From: Pelosinus baikalensis
Lineage (GTDB): Bacteria; Bacillota; Negativicutes; DSM-13327
Direction: 5' to 3'
Length of the DNA: 64,000 nt
Assembly (NCBI RefSeq): GCF_020819555.1
Contig: NZ_JAJHJB010000004.1
Span: forward strand, 62,001 to 126,000
The position numbers were made by a program, and so were the translations under genes. The notes beneath the pieces were generated by a model. The model did not search any database. It saw only the letters and a program-made list of their open reading frames with translations, and had not been told where the DNA came from. This document shows, piece after piece, positions 35,203-44,620 of this stretch (the stretch's first letter is position 1; each line of letters begins with the position of its first letter).

Positions 35203-36123
35203 TCAGAGCCTTTTTTTTGATTCCAGATACAAAACTTTTATAAATTTTTTAATATTGATATGAGAATTGGAGATGGAAGGTTTCATATTATTTTGTAAGT
35301 TGAGCATCATTTTTCGGACTTCAACAAAATCATAGAACTTTGGTGCATATTCTTCAAATTTTGGATTGGCGTAATCTGTAACGCCGATGGAAGATAGATG
35401 ATGCAGTCCTTGAAAGATAGCGCGGCGCACTCGCTGCTCTAATGCCTTTGTTTCTTTTTTTATATCATTCGGGTCAGATAAGCCCAGCTTCTTCATTGCT
35501 ACATTCATAAAGATATCTTTTAAAGACGGAAATTCCAGCTCTAATGGTTGATGATTCTCATAGCTTTTTAGATAGTCCAGCATGCCTAACAAGTCGTTGC
35601 AGCCATTTTCTCCGATCATTCCCAATTCAGCGAGCAGGTTTTGTCCCGATACTACAATGGAATGTTTACTTACTGCAGCAGTTCCAGATGCAGAGGGGCC
35701 TTTTTCTGTATTGAGCACATTCAAGTTTTTCTCAATATTATTGATCACATTCTGCAGCCTTACATGTTCCATTACATTTTGAATAATGCCGAGAACTTCC
35801 AGGCGATTAATAGGTTTGGTAATGTAATAGTTTACTCCTAGTAAATAGGCATTGCCGATCATCTCTTTATTATCTATTTGGGAGAGCATGATAATTTTGC
35901 CGCCAAATCCGGATTTTATTGCACGAACCGTTTCAATTCCATCTCGCACAGGCATAAGTAGATCAATTATGAGAATATCAACAGCTTTCACGTTTAACAG
36001 ATGATCATCAATGGCAGCGCCATTTGCCGCTTCTCCTACTACAATTCCAAGGTCATAATCTTCAATGATTTCTGACAACATAGAACGGATTGCCTCATCA
36101 TCATCAACAATAAAAAAACGCAT
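35203..36123 (-). CDS. Response regulator, GlnL/YcbB-like
   Basis: 306 residues. The receiver domain has the acidic pocket DDD (7-9), the phosphorylated Asp54 (LIIDLLMP) and the conserved Lys in YYITKPINR. The C-terminal part, containing RVRRAIFQGLHHLSSIGV and the DFVEVRKMMLNL region, resembles the YcbB DNA-binding domain of Bacillus GlnL, which controls a glutamine transporter. Four bases after the histidine-kinase gene; GGAAGGA precedes the ATG. Confidence 0.85.
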   Translation of the reverse strand: MRFFIVDDDEAIRSMLSEIIEDYDLGIVVGEAANGAAIDDHLLNVKAVDILIIDLLMPVRDGIETVRAIKSGFGGKIIMLSQIDNKEMIGNAYLLGVNYYITKPINRLEVLGIIQNVMEHVRLQNVINNIEKNLNVLNTEKGPSASGTAAVSKHSIVVSGQNLLAELGMIGENGCNDLLGMLDYLKSYENHQPLELEFPSLKDIFMNVAMKKLGLSDPNDIKKETKALEQRVRRAIFQGLHHLSSIGVTDYANPKFEEYAPKFYDFVEVRKMMLNLQNNMKPSISNSHINIKKFIKVLYLESKKRL

Positions 36124-36127
36124 GATA

Positions 36128-37420
36128 TTATCCTTCCCTTATTAAATGTTGTGGTGGTAACGTTATGGTGAAAATGGTCTCATTGCTAGGAGAATTTTCT
36201 TCGAGTGTAAGACTGCCGTTTAGACTATTGGCTAAATCTTTAATATATGGCAGGCCCATACCTGTAGACGGATTGCCTGATACATCAAACTTAGTAGTGT
36301 AGCCAGGTTTGAAAATCAGATTTCTTTTTTTGAGGGGAATTCCTGGCCCCGTATCGGCTACCTGGAAGGCGATGTATTGCTCCTTGCGATAAAAAAAGAT
36401 TCTGATACAGCCAGAATCTTGAATGGATTCTACGGCATTGGATACCAGATTATTGACGAGAGATAAAACTGTATACACGTGCAATGGTGGCAGTGTTTTT
36501 TCAACCTGCAGGTCAAAGGCTATATTCTTGCCCAAGGAGCGGGCATATTTTTGATGGGATTGTACGATAATTTCTGCTAATTCCGAGGCGGTCATATAGT
36601 CATGCAATTCACCGTCTGAGATTAACTGGGTAAGACTGGCATAGATTCTTTGGTTATCTTTTTTTATTTCATGTACTTGTCCGGCTATTTCCAGTATGTT
36701 CTGCGCAAGTTGGTTTTTAGTAAGCAAAAAATGATCATCATTTACATCTTTATATAATTTATAACAGTCTCGCGTAATATTTTCTGCATTTTGCAGAGAC
36801 TTTGTAAGTTGAATGGCTTCTTCATATAAACTGGAGATTAATAGTAATATGTGCTTGTTCTGTTCTTTTTGCTGTTCAGCGGCAAATTCCGCGTGGCGTA
36901 AGTTTGTGATAAAAAAGAAGCTAAGAACAAAAAAGCTGCGTATAACGGCAGCAATTAAAAGCTTACTAATAATCGAAAATGTAAGTATAAAGGCTGCACT
37001 GGAATAGGTAAGGGGGAGTAAGAGTTCTATCATACTAGCGGTAATTTCTGCTAGTATGGACAACAGTCCAATACGTAAGGGGCTGCTATATAAATCATTG
37101 GCTTTTGCCAAATAAAAGATCCCTGCATAAATCACATAATAAAGAAATGCTGGCAGGTGAAATAAAAAACTAGAAGTCCAAGATCCATCCCCCGTACTCC
37201 AGTCTAAGAGCATGCGAAAGACTAAAACGGACAAACCAGAAAGTAAGCCTGACAGCATAAATGAGGTGCTGCGCAGCCATAATAGAAAAAATAAAAATGC
37301 TGGTGAGCCAAAACTAACACGGAAAGAGTGAAATTCCCCTTCAAAAGGATAAAATTTTAATTCGCCGGCTAAGGGAACAATGAACATCATTAGCAAAATC
37401 GCAATATAGTGTTTCTTCAT
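36128..37420 (-). CDS. Membrane sensor histidine kinase, GlnK/YcbA-like
   Basis: 430 residues from the ATG at 37420, because the longer GTG frame begins directly on the ribosome binding site AAGGAAG. About six membrane helices fill the first 190 residues, followed by a coiled region, a phospho-acceptor helix with VHEIKKD and an HATPase domain (NLVSNAVES, DTGPGIP, GMGLPYI). Paired with the response regulator next to it and divergent from a symporter gene, it probably senses an amino acid or C4-dicarboxylate. Confidence 0.87.
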   Translation of the reverse strand: MKKHYIAILLMMFIVPLAGELKFYPFEGEFHSFRVSFGSPAFLFFLLWLRSTSFMLSGLLSGLSVLVFRMLLDWSTGDGSWTSSFLFHLPAFLYYVIYAGIFYLAKANDLYSSPLRIGLLSILAEITASMIELLLPLTYSSAAFILTFSIISKLLIAAVIRSFFVLSFFFITNLRHAEFAAEQQKEQNKHILLLISSLYEEAIQLTKSLQNAENITRDCYKLYKDVNDDHFLLTKNQLAQNILEIAGQVHEIKKDNQRIYASLTQLISDGELHDYMTASELAEIIVQSHQKYARSLGKNIAFDLQVEKTLPPLHVYTVLSLVNNLVSNAVESIQDSGCIRIFFYRKEQYIAFQVADTGPGIPLKKRNLIFKPGYTTKFDVSGNPSTGMGLPYIKDLANSLNGSLTLEENSPSNETIFTITLPPQHLIREG

Positions 37421-37642
37421 TTTCAGGTACACTTCCTTGGACGGGAATCTTGGGAATGCTGTTGGTACTCTTTACAGAATAACAGAAAATATAACTGTCT
37501 TCCAGGCATTCTTTTTAAAGTTTTCAGTAGCTTTCTAGTATTATGTTGGATTTTATAGGCTGCGTGATACAGTAAAATCAGAAAATTGTATTACATTAGA
37601 CTTTTCCATCATACCAGAGAAAATAGAAAGGACGATGAAAAA

Positions 37643-38908
37643 ATGAAGAAAATTAAATTTGGATTAGGTATGCAGATTCTGATTGGTCTTGTATTAGGCG
37701 TTGCAGTCGGTGCTGCTTACTATGGTGATCCAACGATTGAAGGGTATCTCAAACCCTTAGGTGACATGTTTATTAGGCTGATTAAAATGATTGTGGTACC
37801 CATCGTGGTTTCCTCCCTGATTGTTGGGATTGCGGGTGTTGGTGATGCCAAGAAGCTTGGGAAAATAGGCGGTAAAACTATTCTTTTTTTCGAAATTGTC
37901 ACAACGATAGCTATTGTTATGGGACTTATCATTGCCAACGTAGTAAAACCCGGAATTGGCATTGAAAACAGTGGTACTCTTGCTAAAACGAATATTGCCA
38001 ATTATGTGAATACTGCGGAAAGTATGAGTCAGCATAGTTTTGCTGATACCTTTGTTAATATTGTTCCTACGAATGTGTTTGATGTACTGGCTAAGGGTGA
38101 TTTACTTGCTATCATATTTTTCTCCGTTATGTTTGGGCTAGGAGTAGCAGCGATTGGAGAAAAAGGAAAACCTGTTCTTAAGCTTTGCGAAGGAATTGCA
38201 GAAACCATGTTTTGGGTGACGAACCAAATCATGAAATTTGCACCTTTTGGTGTGTTTGCCTTAATTGGTTCAACCGTTGCTAAATTTGGTCTTCAATCTT
38301 TGATTCCTCTGGGGAAACTGGTTATTACAGTTTATGGAGCGATGTTTGTATTTGTATTCGTGGTACTGGGTGGGATTGCCAAACTTTATGGTCTGAGCAT
38401 CATGAATTTTATTAGGGTACTGAAGGATGAATTGATTCTTGCTTACACAACAGCAAGTTCAGAAGCCGTTCTGCCTAATATTATGTTGAAAATGGAAAAG
38501 ATGGGCTGTCCCAAATCGATTACAACGTTTGTAATTCCTACAGGTTATTCATTTAATCTAACTGGTTCGACCCTTTATCAGGCAGTTGCTGCTATTTTCT
38601 TAGCCCAATTATATGGTATTGATTTGTCCATTCGCAGTCAAATTGACTTGATGCTGGTGCTTATGCTTACCTCTAAAGGTATAGCAGGTGTGCCAGGCGC
38701 ATCCTTTGTTGTATTATTAGCAACCCTTGGTACCGTAGGAATACCAGCAGAAGGATTGGCCTTTATTGCAGGGGTTGATCGCTTTATGGACATGGCAAGA
38801 ACGGTTGTCAATGTTATTGGCAATGCATTAGCTGCAGTAGTAATTTCTAAATTGGAACATCAATACGATACTAAAAAAGAAGAAGAAATACTTCGTAAAA
38901 TTGCATAG
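37643..38908 (+). CDS. Dicarboxylate/amino acid:cation symporter (DAACS family)
   Basis: 421 residues from the ATG at 37643. Family motifs: AYTTASSEAVLP (serine-rich hairpin), VIPTGYSFNLTGSTLY and KGIAGVPGASFVVL. These sodium- or proton-coupled carriers import glutamate, aspartate, fumarate or succinate. It is transcribed away from the two-component system and is its likely target. Confidence 0.93.
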   Translation: MKKIKFGLGMQILIGLVLGVAVGAAYYGDPTIEGYLKPLGDMFIRLIKMIVVPIVVSSLIVGIAGVGDAKKLGKIGGKTILFFEIVTTIAIVMGLIIANVVKPGIGIENSGTLAKTNIANYVNTAESMSQHSFADTFVNIVPTNVFDVLAKGDLLAIIFFSVMFGLGVAAIGEKGKPVLKLCEGIAETMFWVTNQIMKFAPFGVFALIGSTVAKFGLQSLIPLGKLVITVYGAMFVFVFVVLGGIAKLYGLSIMNFIRVLKDELILAYTTASSEAVLPNIMLKMEKMGCPKSITTFVIPTGYSFNLTGSTLYQAVAAIFLAQLYGIDLSIRSQIDLMLVLMLTSKGIAGVPGASFVVLLATLGTVGIPAEGLAFIAGVDRFMDMARTVVNVIGNALAAVVISKLEHQYDTKKEEEILRKIA

Positions 38909-38932
38909 GATTATTACTATACTTTTTTAAAA

Positions 38933-38976
38933 AATAGTCTGAGGCTTTGCAAATAAGCTTCAGGCTATTTTATTTA
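38933..38976 (+). terminator. Terminator of the symporter gene
   Basis: AATAGTCTGAGGCTT (38933) pairs with AAGCTTCAGGCTATT (38955) with two mismatches, followed by TTATTT. Confidence 0.7.
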
Positions 38977-39074
38977 CCATTATCAGTCATAAAATAAGAA
39001 TTTAAAAGGAAATTACAAAGTTTATCACTTATAATGATTTAATAATTATAAGTGTGAGGGGAAGTGATAATCCC

Positions 39075-39620
39075 ATGGTTAAGATAAAATACTTATGGAT
39101 ATCCCAAAAAAAGAAATGGCTGCATCACAATGTATCGATACTGCTCATCACGATCTTTTTGCTGACGGGGATAGTGGCTCCTGTTCATGGGCAAAGTGGT
39201 TTGCTAGAGATTACTACCAGAGAGCCTGGAACCGTTTATCTGGATAATACAAGAATCACCAAATATGTTAACAGTGGAATTCTGGATGGCTGGGTAAAAA
39301 AAGTAGTTACGGACAAAGAAAGAAAAGCAAAACTGGAAAGTATCAAAAAGGCATCGAAGAAGGAAAAGGCAAAAGCCAAGGAAATAAAGGAACTCTATAA
39401 AAAGATGTCTTATCAATACATACATATTCAATTTGATTCTAAAAATTTTAGATACAAAGCTCTAGAATCCTATTACTATGATAAAGATTCCCAGCTTATT
39501 TCTAGAGATGCAAACTCATCTGACTGGGTTGCAGTTCCTGTTGATTCAACAGAAGCACAAATTATGAGAAATATGACAGACTATATCCAAAATAATATTG
39601 AATATGTCACGATGAAGTAA
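39075..39620 (+). CDS. Secreted hypothetical protein
   Basis: 181 residues from the ATG at 39075. Signal peptide (basic KKKW, hydrophobic core SILLITIFLLTGIVAPVHG). A lysine- and glutamate-rich helical stretch (KERKAKLESIKKASKKEKAK) is followed by a tyrosine-rich C-terminal half (KALESYYYDKDSQLISRD). No family recognised. Probably periplasmic or envelope bound. It precedes a barrel-like gene by about 50 bases. Confidence 0.75.
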   Translation: MVKIKYLWISQKKKWLHHNVSILLITIFLLTGIVAPVHGQSGLLEITTREPGTVYLDNTRITKYVNSGILDGWVKKVVTDKERKAKLESIKKASKKEKAKAKEIKELYKKMSYQYIHIQFDSKNFRYKALESYYYDKDSQLISRDANSSDWVAVPVDSTEAQIMRNMTDYIQNNIEYVTMK

Positions 39621-39671
39621 AGCTAAAAAGTAGTGAGGTAAAGGCAGTAGATAGTTGGGAGGGAATTTTAG

Positions 39672-40166
39672 TTGAAAAAAATAATAATAACCTTTATATC
39701 TTTCCTTTTACTCAATATGAATAATGTATTTGCCACGCCGATCAATGATCTGGAAAGAGAAGATACGGCTGTTGGTGTCATTAGCGGCAGCAAGAATAGT
39801 ATGTACTATATGGAAATGCAAACTACGGATAATCTGATTCTCGGTATTTCTTACCGTGACTTAAGAGATGACAAGAGTGCAACGGATTATTATGCCCAGA
39901 TTAGAACGGATAATGAAACATTGAGAGTGATCGTTGGAAATCGAATTTCTGACTCTCATTCCAAAGGATATTTGGGTGGAGCCGTACAGAGCGAATTAGC
40001 TGATGATCTAGAAGGCTACGCTTCTTTAATTGCTGGAAACGGTTTGCAAGAATTACAGCTGGGTGCTAACTATCGATTGACGGATACCAGTGATCTAAAT
40101 ATCAATTTGTCCACTCTTTCTGGTAATAAATCCAGTATTGGCATAGGTGTTAGTTGTAAATTTTAA
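39672..40166 (+). CDS. Small outer-membrane beta-barrel-like protein
   Basis: 164 residues from a TTG with GGGAGGG upstream. A signal peptide ends near ANT-type site VFATP. The mature part alternates polar and hydrophobic residues in strands (YYAQIRTDNETLRVIVGNRI, LGANYRLTDTSDLNINLSTL) and ends in phenylalanine (GIGVSCKF), the usual C-terminal signal for outer-membrane insertion. The similar gene at 45168 supports an outer membrane in this organism. Confidence 0.72.
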   Translation: MKKIIITFISFLLLNMNNVFATPINDLEREDTAVGVISGSKNSMYYMEMQTTDNLILGISYRDLRDDKSATDYYAQIRTDNETLRVIVGNRISDSHSKGYLGGAVQSELADDLEGYASLIAGNGLQELQLGANYRLTDTSDLNINLSTLSGNKSSIGIGVSCKF

Positions 40167-40685
40167 TCGATCCAGGACTCCTAGTTCCTCATCTGCATTA
40201 AAAATCTGCTACTTTAGCAGTCTTTTTCCGTCCAGCCTTGTTGTCGTCGCCTTGCAGGTCGAAAAGATCCTCACTAAATTATCTATAGTTTTAACGCAAA
40301 TGAGATACTATCGATTCTTAACTCCCACTTGCAGCAGGCGGAAGTTTTTTTATTTATCAGTATACAATAACGGACGTACCGCCGTGGACCCGGTCCGGAT
40401 GTTTAAATATCCGCCCCCAAAAAAAAGACGGCCTCCGTTCCCAAATAGGTGAATGAAGGTCGTCTTTTTTGAGGCGCTTATTTCCTCAGCTATCTGTGAA
40501 GACTATGTTTTTCAGTGCCCTCCATCCTTGCAGGGTCTCTTTTTACTAGTAAAAGTATAATTTTCATCGATGGAAAAAGATGAATCTATGTTAAAATCAG
40601 AAAAGTAACGTCCAGGAATACAGGTTATTTCGCTATAGTATTGAAATAAATAATATAAATGAAAAGGATAAGGTGAGGGAATGAA
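40167..40685. other. Intergenic stretch with terminators
   Basis: No convincing gene. CTGCT-ACTTT-AGCAG with TCTTTTT (40206-40227) probably terminates the barrel gene. A second, stronger terminator is listed separately. Otherwise the ~500 bases show no further structure I can name. Confidence 0.5.
40421..40470 (+). terminator. Strong bidirectional terminator
   Basis: AAAAAAGACGGCCT.. (40421-40440) pairs with ..AGGTCGTCTTTTTT (40451-40470), loop CCAAATAGGT. A/T tails on both sides allow it to act in either direction. Confidence 0.85.
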
Positions 40686-40985
40686 GTGGAAATTGTAATC
40701 ATCAGCTTACTTGCAGGATGTTTATTGGGGGCTAGTAATATAATTACGGAAAAATGGATTGGACATTTGGATAAAATCGTAATGGCAATTGTTTTTGTTT
40801 TATTAATTGCTGTTGGTATTGGAATTGGCAGCAATCGAGAGCTCATTGGAAACTTAACGTTGTTAGGCTACAAAGCAATGGTGATCTCAGGTTTAAGTAC
40901 GATTGGCAGTGTGTTTGCGTTATGGTTTGTCGTTTTAAAAGTAGATTTTTTTCAACATCACAAAAAAGAGGAAGAGCAATTATGA
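40686..40985 (+). CDS. LysO-family exporter, N-terminal part as separate gene
   Basis: 99 residues from a GTG (GAGGGA upstream). Three membrane segments with GCLLGASNIITEKW and GIGIGSNRELIGNL, corresponding to the first (DUF340) portion of the lysine exporter LysO. The next gene, overlapping by four bases, encodes the remainder. The pair probably forms one transporter. Confidence 0.8.
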   Translation: MEIVIISLLAGCLLGASNIITEKWIGHLDKIVMAIVFVLLIAVGIGIGSNRELIGNLTLLGYKAMVISGLSTIGSVFALWFVVLKVDFFQHHKKEEEQL

Positions 40986-41587
40986 AAATGATTAGCTGTA
41001 TTGTGGCAGCGGTTTTAGCAGGCATTGCTCTTGGATGGATGCTGCCTTCTTTGATGAACCCCGAGGTGTTGGATCAGGTAATCACCTATGTATTGGCGGT
41101 CATGCTATTTGGTGTAGGGATCAGCATAGGATATAATCGCCGGGAGTTAGTAAAAATAAAAGCAGTCGGCTGGCGTATTATATTAGTACCCGTAGCGATT
41201 GCGGGAGGAAGTCTTTTGGGAGCTTCTATTGCCAGCATGTTTTTAGATATGTCCTTGAAAGAAGTGTTAGTTGTTGGGGCGGGATTTGGCTGGTATAGTT
41301 TGTCTAGTGTGCTCATTACTCAGCTTTATAGTGCTGAGTTGGGAGCTATTGCATTTTTGGCTAATGTTTTTCGTGAATTAATGGCATTTGTCTTAATTCC
41401 CTTTTTAGCCATTCATATTGGAAAGATTGTGGCGATCGCTCCCGGCGGTGCGACAACCATGGATTCTACCTTGCCGATTATTGCTAAAATGACGGATACA
41501 CCCACGGCAATGATTGCCTTCGTAAGCGGTCTAATATTAACAACAATGGTACCATTTCTGATCCCCTTATTATTGGCGATTTATTAA
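40982..41587 (+). CDS. LysO-family exporter, C-terminal part
   Basis: 201 residues from the ATG at 40982 (overlaps the previous stop as ATGA). Six or so hydrophobic segments; motifs GVGISIGYNRRELVKIKAVG, SLSSVLITQL and APGGATTMDSTLPI are those of LysO/YbjE. Exports lysine or a related amino acid. The start inside the upstream frame was rejected because AGAGGAAGAG precedes this ATG. Confidence 0.83.
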   Translation: MKMISCIVAAVLAGIALGWMLPSLMNPEVLDQVITYVLAVMLFGVGISIGYNRRELVKIKAVGWRIILVPVAIAGGSLLGASIASMFLDMSLKEVLVVGAGFGWYSLSSVLITQLYSAELGAIAFLANVFRELMAFVLIPFLAIHIGKIVAIAPGGATTMDSTLPIIAKMTDTPTAMIAFVSGLILTTMVPFLIPLLLAIY

Positions 41588-41928
41588 AGTAAGTGTGTCT
41601 TTTTAAATAAAAAAGCTGGGGAAGCGCGGACCCAAAGATACCTTTAAATTGCTCTAGAGTGAGATGATTCTGGGGCTTTTTTTGTCCATTCAGTAAAAGA
41701 AAAAAGTCATGCAATAAATTGGCTGTTATTTCGTCATGTATAATAGTGGTACAATAGGAAAGAAGAGTCATATTATAAGTGAATCATAGAATTCTGGCTA
41801 GGTTGAGGGAATTCAGATGCTATGTATAACCAAGAAAAAGATGTAGTCGAGATCATTGTTAAAGTAAAAAAAGAAAATACGAAATGCAAGCCATGATGCA
41901 GCAAGAAACGAAAGAATGAGGAGTTAAA
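41588..41928. other. Intergenic stretch with weak hairpin
   Basis: AAAAAAGC (41610) and GCTTTTTTT (41678) could close a ~75-base domain containing GGGGAAGCGCGGACCC, a possible terminator or leader RNA. From 41819 to 41920 short frames without good starts could be relics of a small gene. Nothing else is evident. Confidence 0.3.
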
Positions 41929-42309
41929 ATGTCATATGGAATCATATTTATAAATTGTGCCTTTGTATTATATACAGTTGGAGTTTGGAGTGAAAAGATA
42001 AAAGGTAAATTAAAACGAGGACATTTATTCCTATTCTGGTTAGGAATTATTTGTGATGTTCTAGGAACATCAGCTATGGGGGAAATCGCTAAGGGGCATG
42101 TTGCTAGTGTCATACCCATAACCAGCGATTTTCACAGTTTGACTGGTATTATAGCGCTGCTATTGATGCTATTGCATACGTGCTGGGCTACGATTATTAT
42201 CGTGACTCATAAGGAAAGCTGGATTCGAAAGTTTCATCGCTATAGCTTACTCGTTTGGCTGATTTGGTTATTGCCCTTTATTAGCGGAGCAATTGTCCAT
42301 TTTCTATAA
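41929..42309 (+). CDS. HsmA/TIGR03987 family membrane protein
   Basis: 126 residues, four membrane helices. GHLFLFWLGIICDVLGTSAM, HSLTGIIALLLMLLHTCWA and the His-rich FHRYSLLVWLIWL match the HsmA-like family of small membrane proteins with conserved histidines; function unknown. TGAGGAG precedes the ATG. Confidence 0.8.
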   Translation: MSYGIIFINCAFVLYTVGVWSEKIKGKLKRGHLFLFWLGIICDVLGTSAMGEIAKGHVASVIPITSDFHSLTGIIALLLMLLHTCWATIIIVTHKESWIRKFHRYSLLVWLIWLLPFISGAIVHFL

Positions 42310-42440
42310 ATAAACCGCTGGTCAGCGATCATACCAAAGAGCATAATTCTGGTATAGCCAAAAGGCTTGGAAAAGGACATTGAGAAGTTATTGAAATAAC
42401 GCAGCATTAATAAAGATAACGTTATAGTGAAAAAGCCATG

Positions 42441-42509
42441 AACTGCGAAGGTTACGAAGAAATAGTCCATATTCGACTAGTCTTCGTAATCTTCGCATCT
42501 TCGCGGTTG
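42441..42509. repeat. Dispersed repeat, CGAAG variant
   Basis: AACTGCGAAGGTTACGAAGA and TCTTCGTAATCTTCGCATC.. ..TTCGCGGTTG form an imperfect hairpin. Same architecture as the other copies but with CGAAG in place of CAAAG. Confidence 0.6.
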
Positions 42510-42647
42510 AAAATGTTTTGTTTTTTATTCTAAGTTCTTAATTGTACTCTTGCAGGAAAATGTCTTTGAATGGTAAATAAAACATAAATAGCGATTGTGG
42601 ATTACTTTTCCAAGAATCTATGATCATGAGAACAAGGGGAGGATATT

Positions 42648-43772
42648 ATGGAAAAATCAAAGGTTTATTTCACAAATATGCGGGCAACTAGCAAGATGAA
42701 CTTGCTGCAAAAGCTGGAGCGATTAGTAAAGAAAGCTGGAATTGAGCAAATTGATTTTACAGGTAAATTTAGTGCTATTAAAATACATTTTGGTGAGCCT
42801 GGCAATCTTGCATATCTTAGACCGAATTACTCTAAAGTGATTGCAGATGTAATCAAAAGTTTAGGTGGTAGGGTCTTTCTTACGGACTGTAATACCTTAT
42901 ACGTCGGAAGACGTAAAGATGCTCTTGAGCATTTAGATGCAGCATATGAAAATGGCTATAATCCCTTTACTACTGGCTGTCAGATTATTATAGGTGACGG
43001 TTTAAAAGGTACGGATGAGTCATATGTACCTGTGCCTGTTGGAGAATATGTGAAAGAAGCGAAAATTGGCCGTGCTGTAATGGATGCGGATATTATTATC
43101 AGCCTAAGTCACTTTAAGGGTCACGAGCTGACGGGGTTCGGCGGTGCGTTAAAGAATATCGGCATGGGCTGTGGTTCAAGGGCTGGCAAAATGGAAATGC
43201 ACAGTGACGGTAAGCCAAACGTTCGTACAAAAAGTTGTGTAGGGTGCGGCGCCTGTGTGAAGATTTGCGCTCATAGCGCCATAAGCCTTATTGACAAGAA
43301 GGCTCAAATTGACCATGCAAAATGTGTTGGCTGTGGAAGATGTATTGGGGTTTGCCATTTTGATGCGATTGGCGCTGCCTGGGACGAATCCAATGATGTC
43401 CTTAATAAAAAAATGGCCGAATACACTTGGGCGGTTTTAAATGGCAGGCCGCATTTTCATATCAGTTTAGTCATTGATGTTTCCCCATTTTGCGACTGTC
43501 ATGCTGAAAATGATGTAGCGATCATTCCTGATATTGGTATGTTTGCATCCTTTGATCCCGTGGCCCTTGATATGGCTTGTGCTGATAAAGCAAATGCGGC
43601 GCCTGCCATTGCGGACAGCTATCTGGCAGAGCAGCTAAAGAATAAAAATGGCTCGTCGAATGACCATGATCATTTTCAAACGGCTCATCCTGAAACCAAT
43701 TGGATGTCCTGTCTTGATCATGCCGAAAAAATCGGTATTGGCACCAAACAGTATGAGCTTATTGAAGTTTAG
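42648..43772 (+). CDS. DUF362 domain protein with two [4Fe-4S] clusters
   Basis: 374 residues. DUF362 core (IKIHFGEPGNLAYLRP, SLSHFKGHELTGFGGALKNI) with an inserted ferredoxin of two clusters: CVGCGACVKICAHSAI and CVGCGRCIGVCHFDAI. The family is probably a redox or maturation enzyme; its reaction is not established. It ends with a domain carrying CDCHAENDVAIIPDIG. GGGGAGGA precedes the ATG. Confidence 0.9.
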   Translation: MEKSKVYFTNMRATSKMNLLQKLERLVKKAGIEQIDFTGKFSAIKIHFGEPGNLAYLRPNYSKVIADVIKSLGGRVFLTDCNTLYVGRRKDALEHLDAAYENGYNPFTTGCQIIIGDGLKGTDESYVPVPVGEYVKEAKIGRAVMDADIIISLSHFKGHELTGFGGALKNIGMGCGSRAGKMEMHSDGKPNVRTKSCVGCGACVKICAHSAISLIDKKAQIDHAKCVGCGRCIGVCHFDAIGAAWDESNDVLNKKMAEYTWAVLNGRPHFHISLVIDVSPFCDCHAENDVAIIPDIGMFASFDPVALDMACADKANAAPAIADSYLAEQLKNKNGSSNDHDHFQTAHPETNWMSCLDHAEKIGIGTKQYELIEV

Positions 43773-43830
43773 GCATTAACGTTATAATCTATAGATTGCA
43801 TACCCATTTAATAATACGTAAAGAAAAAGG

Positions 43831-43876
43831 ACCTGTCTCAAAATACAAAAGTATGAGAGACAGGTTTGTTTTTTCG
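43831..43876 (+). terminator. Terminator of the DUF362 gene
   Basis: ACCTGTCTC (43831) pairs with GAGACAGGT (43857), followed by TTGTTTTTTC. Confidence 0.85.
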
Positions 43877-43888
43877 TAAAAAATCAAA

Positions 43889-43921
43889 AAACTACCCACG
43901 TTTTTATAATGTGCGTAGTTT
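43889..43921 (-). terminator. Terminator of the minus-strand gene at 43982
   Basis: AAACTACCCAC and GTGCGTAGTTT form a stem with one mismatch; on the minus strand it is followed by TTTGATTTTTT. Confidence 0.65.
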
Positions 43922-43981
43922 CTTCCCATGTATATTGAATTGTTCTTTAGAACCAAATCTTCGAACACTTTACACCATGTT

Positions 43982-44251
43982 TTACCGTCTCCTGGGTTTG
44001 ATTCCTTGCTCTAACAATTCCTTGTCTAATCTTGCATAGGTAATGTCTCTATATTCTTCGAATGAAATTTCGTGAACTATTTCAGTGACTTTTCCAACAA
44101 GCGAAAGATGATATATCGCATCTTCTTTTTGCTTCTTGACTATCACATATTCTTTCCCATCCAAATCTGTAATCAATTTAAGTGTAATGTCGGCGCTCTC
44201 TGTTTCCTCACCCATAATCGTGTCTTTCGTTGTTCTATAGGTTCTGTACAT
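43982..44251 (-). CDS. Hypothetical protein, 89 residues
   Basis: An acidic small protein: IMGEETESADITLKLITDLD, KEYVIVKKQKEDAIYHLSLV, then EISFEEYRDITYARLDKELL. It may resemble DUF1292-like proteins by its beta-rich first half, but I cannot assign a family. GAGGATAG lies eight bases before the ATG and a terminator follows, which supports a real gene. Confidence 0.6.
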   Translation of the reverse strand: MYRTYRTTKDTIMGEETESADITLKLITDLDGKEYVIVKKQKEDAIYHLSLVGKVTEIVHEISFEEYRDITYARLDKELLEQGIKPRRR

Positions 44252-44437
44252 TTACACTATCCTCATTTTCCCAGGAATCGGGTGTTGTGCTTCGTAAATG
44301 GAATGAATATCTCTCCTTCGTTGTGGCGAGGAGGAGTCCCCGCCACGTGCTGGTGCGGTGCTTTTGCCCCAACTGCATACTTCTTTCTTACCTTGGATTG
44401 CTACCAATTTATATCCCCCCATCTTCATCCTGTAGGA

Positions 44438-44473
44438 GGTTTCTTCTATCCCCAGTTCAGGATAGAAGAAACC
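44438..44473. repeat. Perfect 14-bp hairpin
   Basis: GGTTTCTTCTATCC and GGATAGAAGAAACC around CCAGTTCA. Not next to a gene end on the plus strand; purpose unclear. Confidence 0.55.
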
Positions 44474-44500
44474 AGCATACAGTTTGTTTCAGGGGAAATT

Positions 44501-44541
44501 AAAAAAACGCATATGCGAGGTCTTTTCAACCTACACATGCG
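44501..44541 (-). terminator. Minus-strand terminator without an obvious gene
   Basis: On the minus strand CGCATGTGTAGGT pairs with ACCTCGCATATGCG and is followed by TTTTTTTAATTT. It could end a noncoding transcript starting from the minus-strand promoter near 44790. Confidence 0.6.
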
Positions 44542-44620
44542 CTTTGCTTCGTCTTGACTACGCGCAGACGCTAAGCCTCTGCCAAAACTCACAATATTAC
44601 TATTCCGAATAATGCATCCC

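Noticed and set aside
40147..40452. 101-codon frame after the small barrel gene
   Set aside because: No ribosome binding site, low-complexity basic product, overlaps terminator structures.
41610..41690. Known riboswitch before the HsmA-like gene
   Set aside because: A closing A/T-rich stem is visible but no conserved aptamer core could be recognised.
44072..44557. Open frame of 161 codons on the plus strand over the hypothetical minus gene
   Set aside because: It is antisense to a gene with a good ribosome binding site, has no start signal and an unnatural composition.
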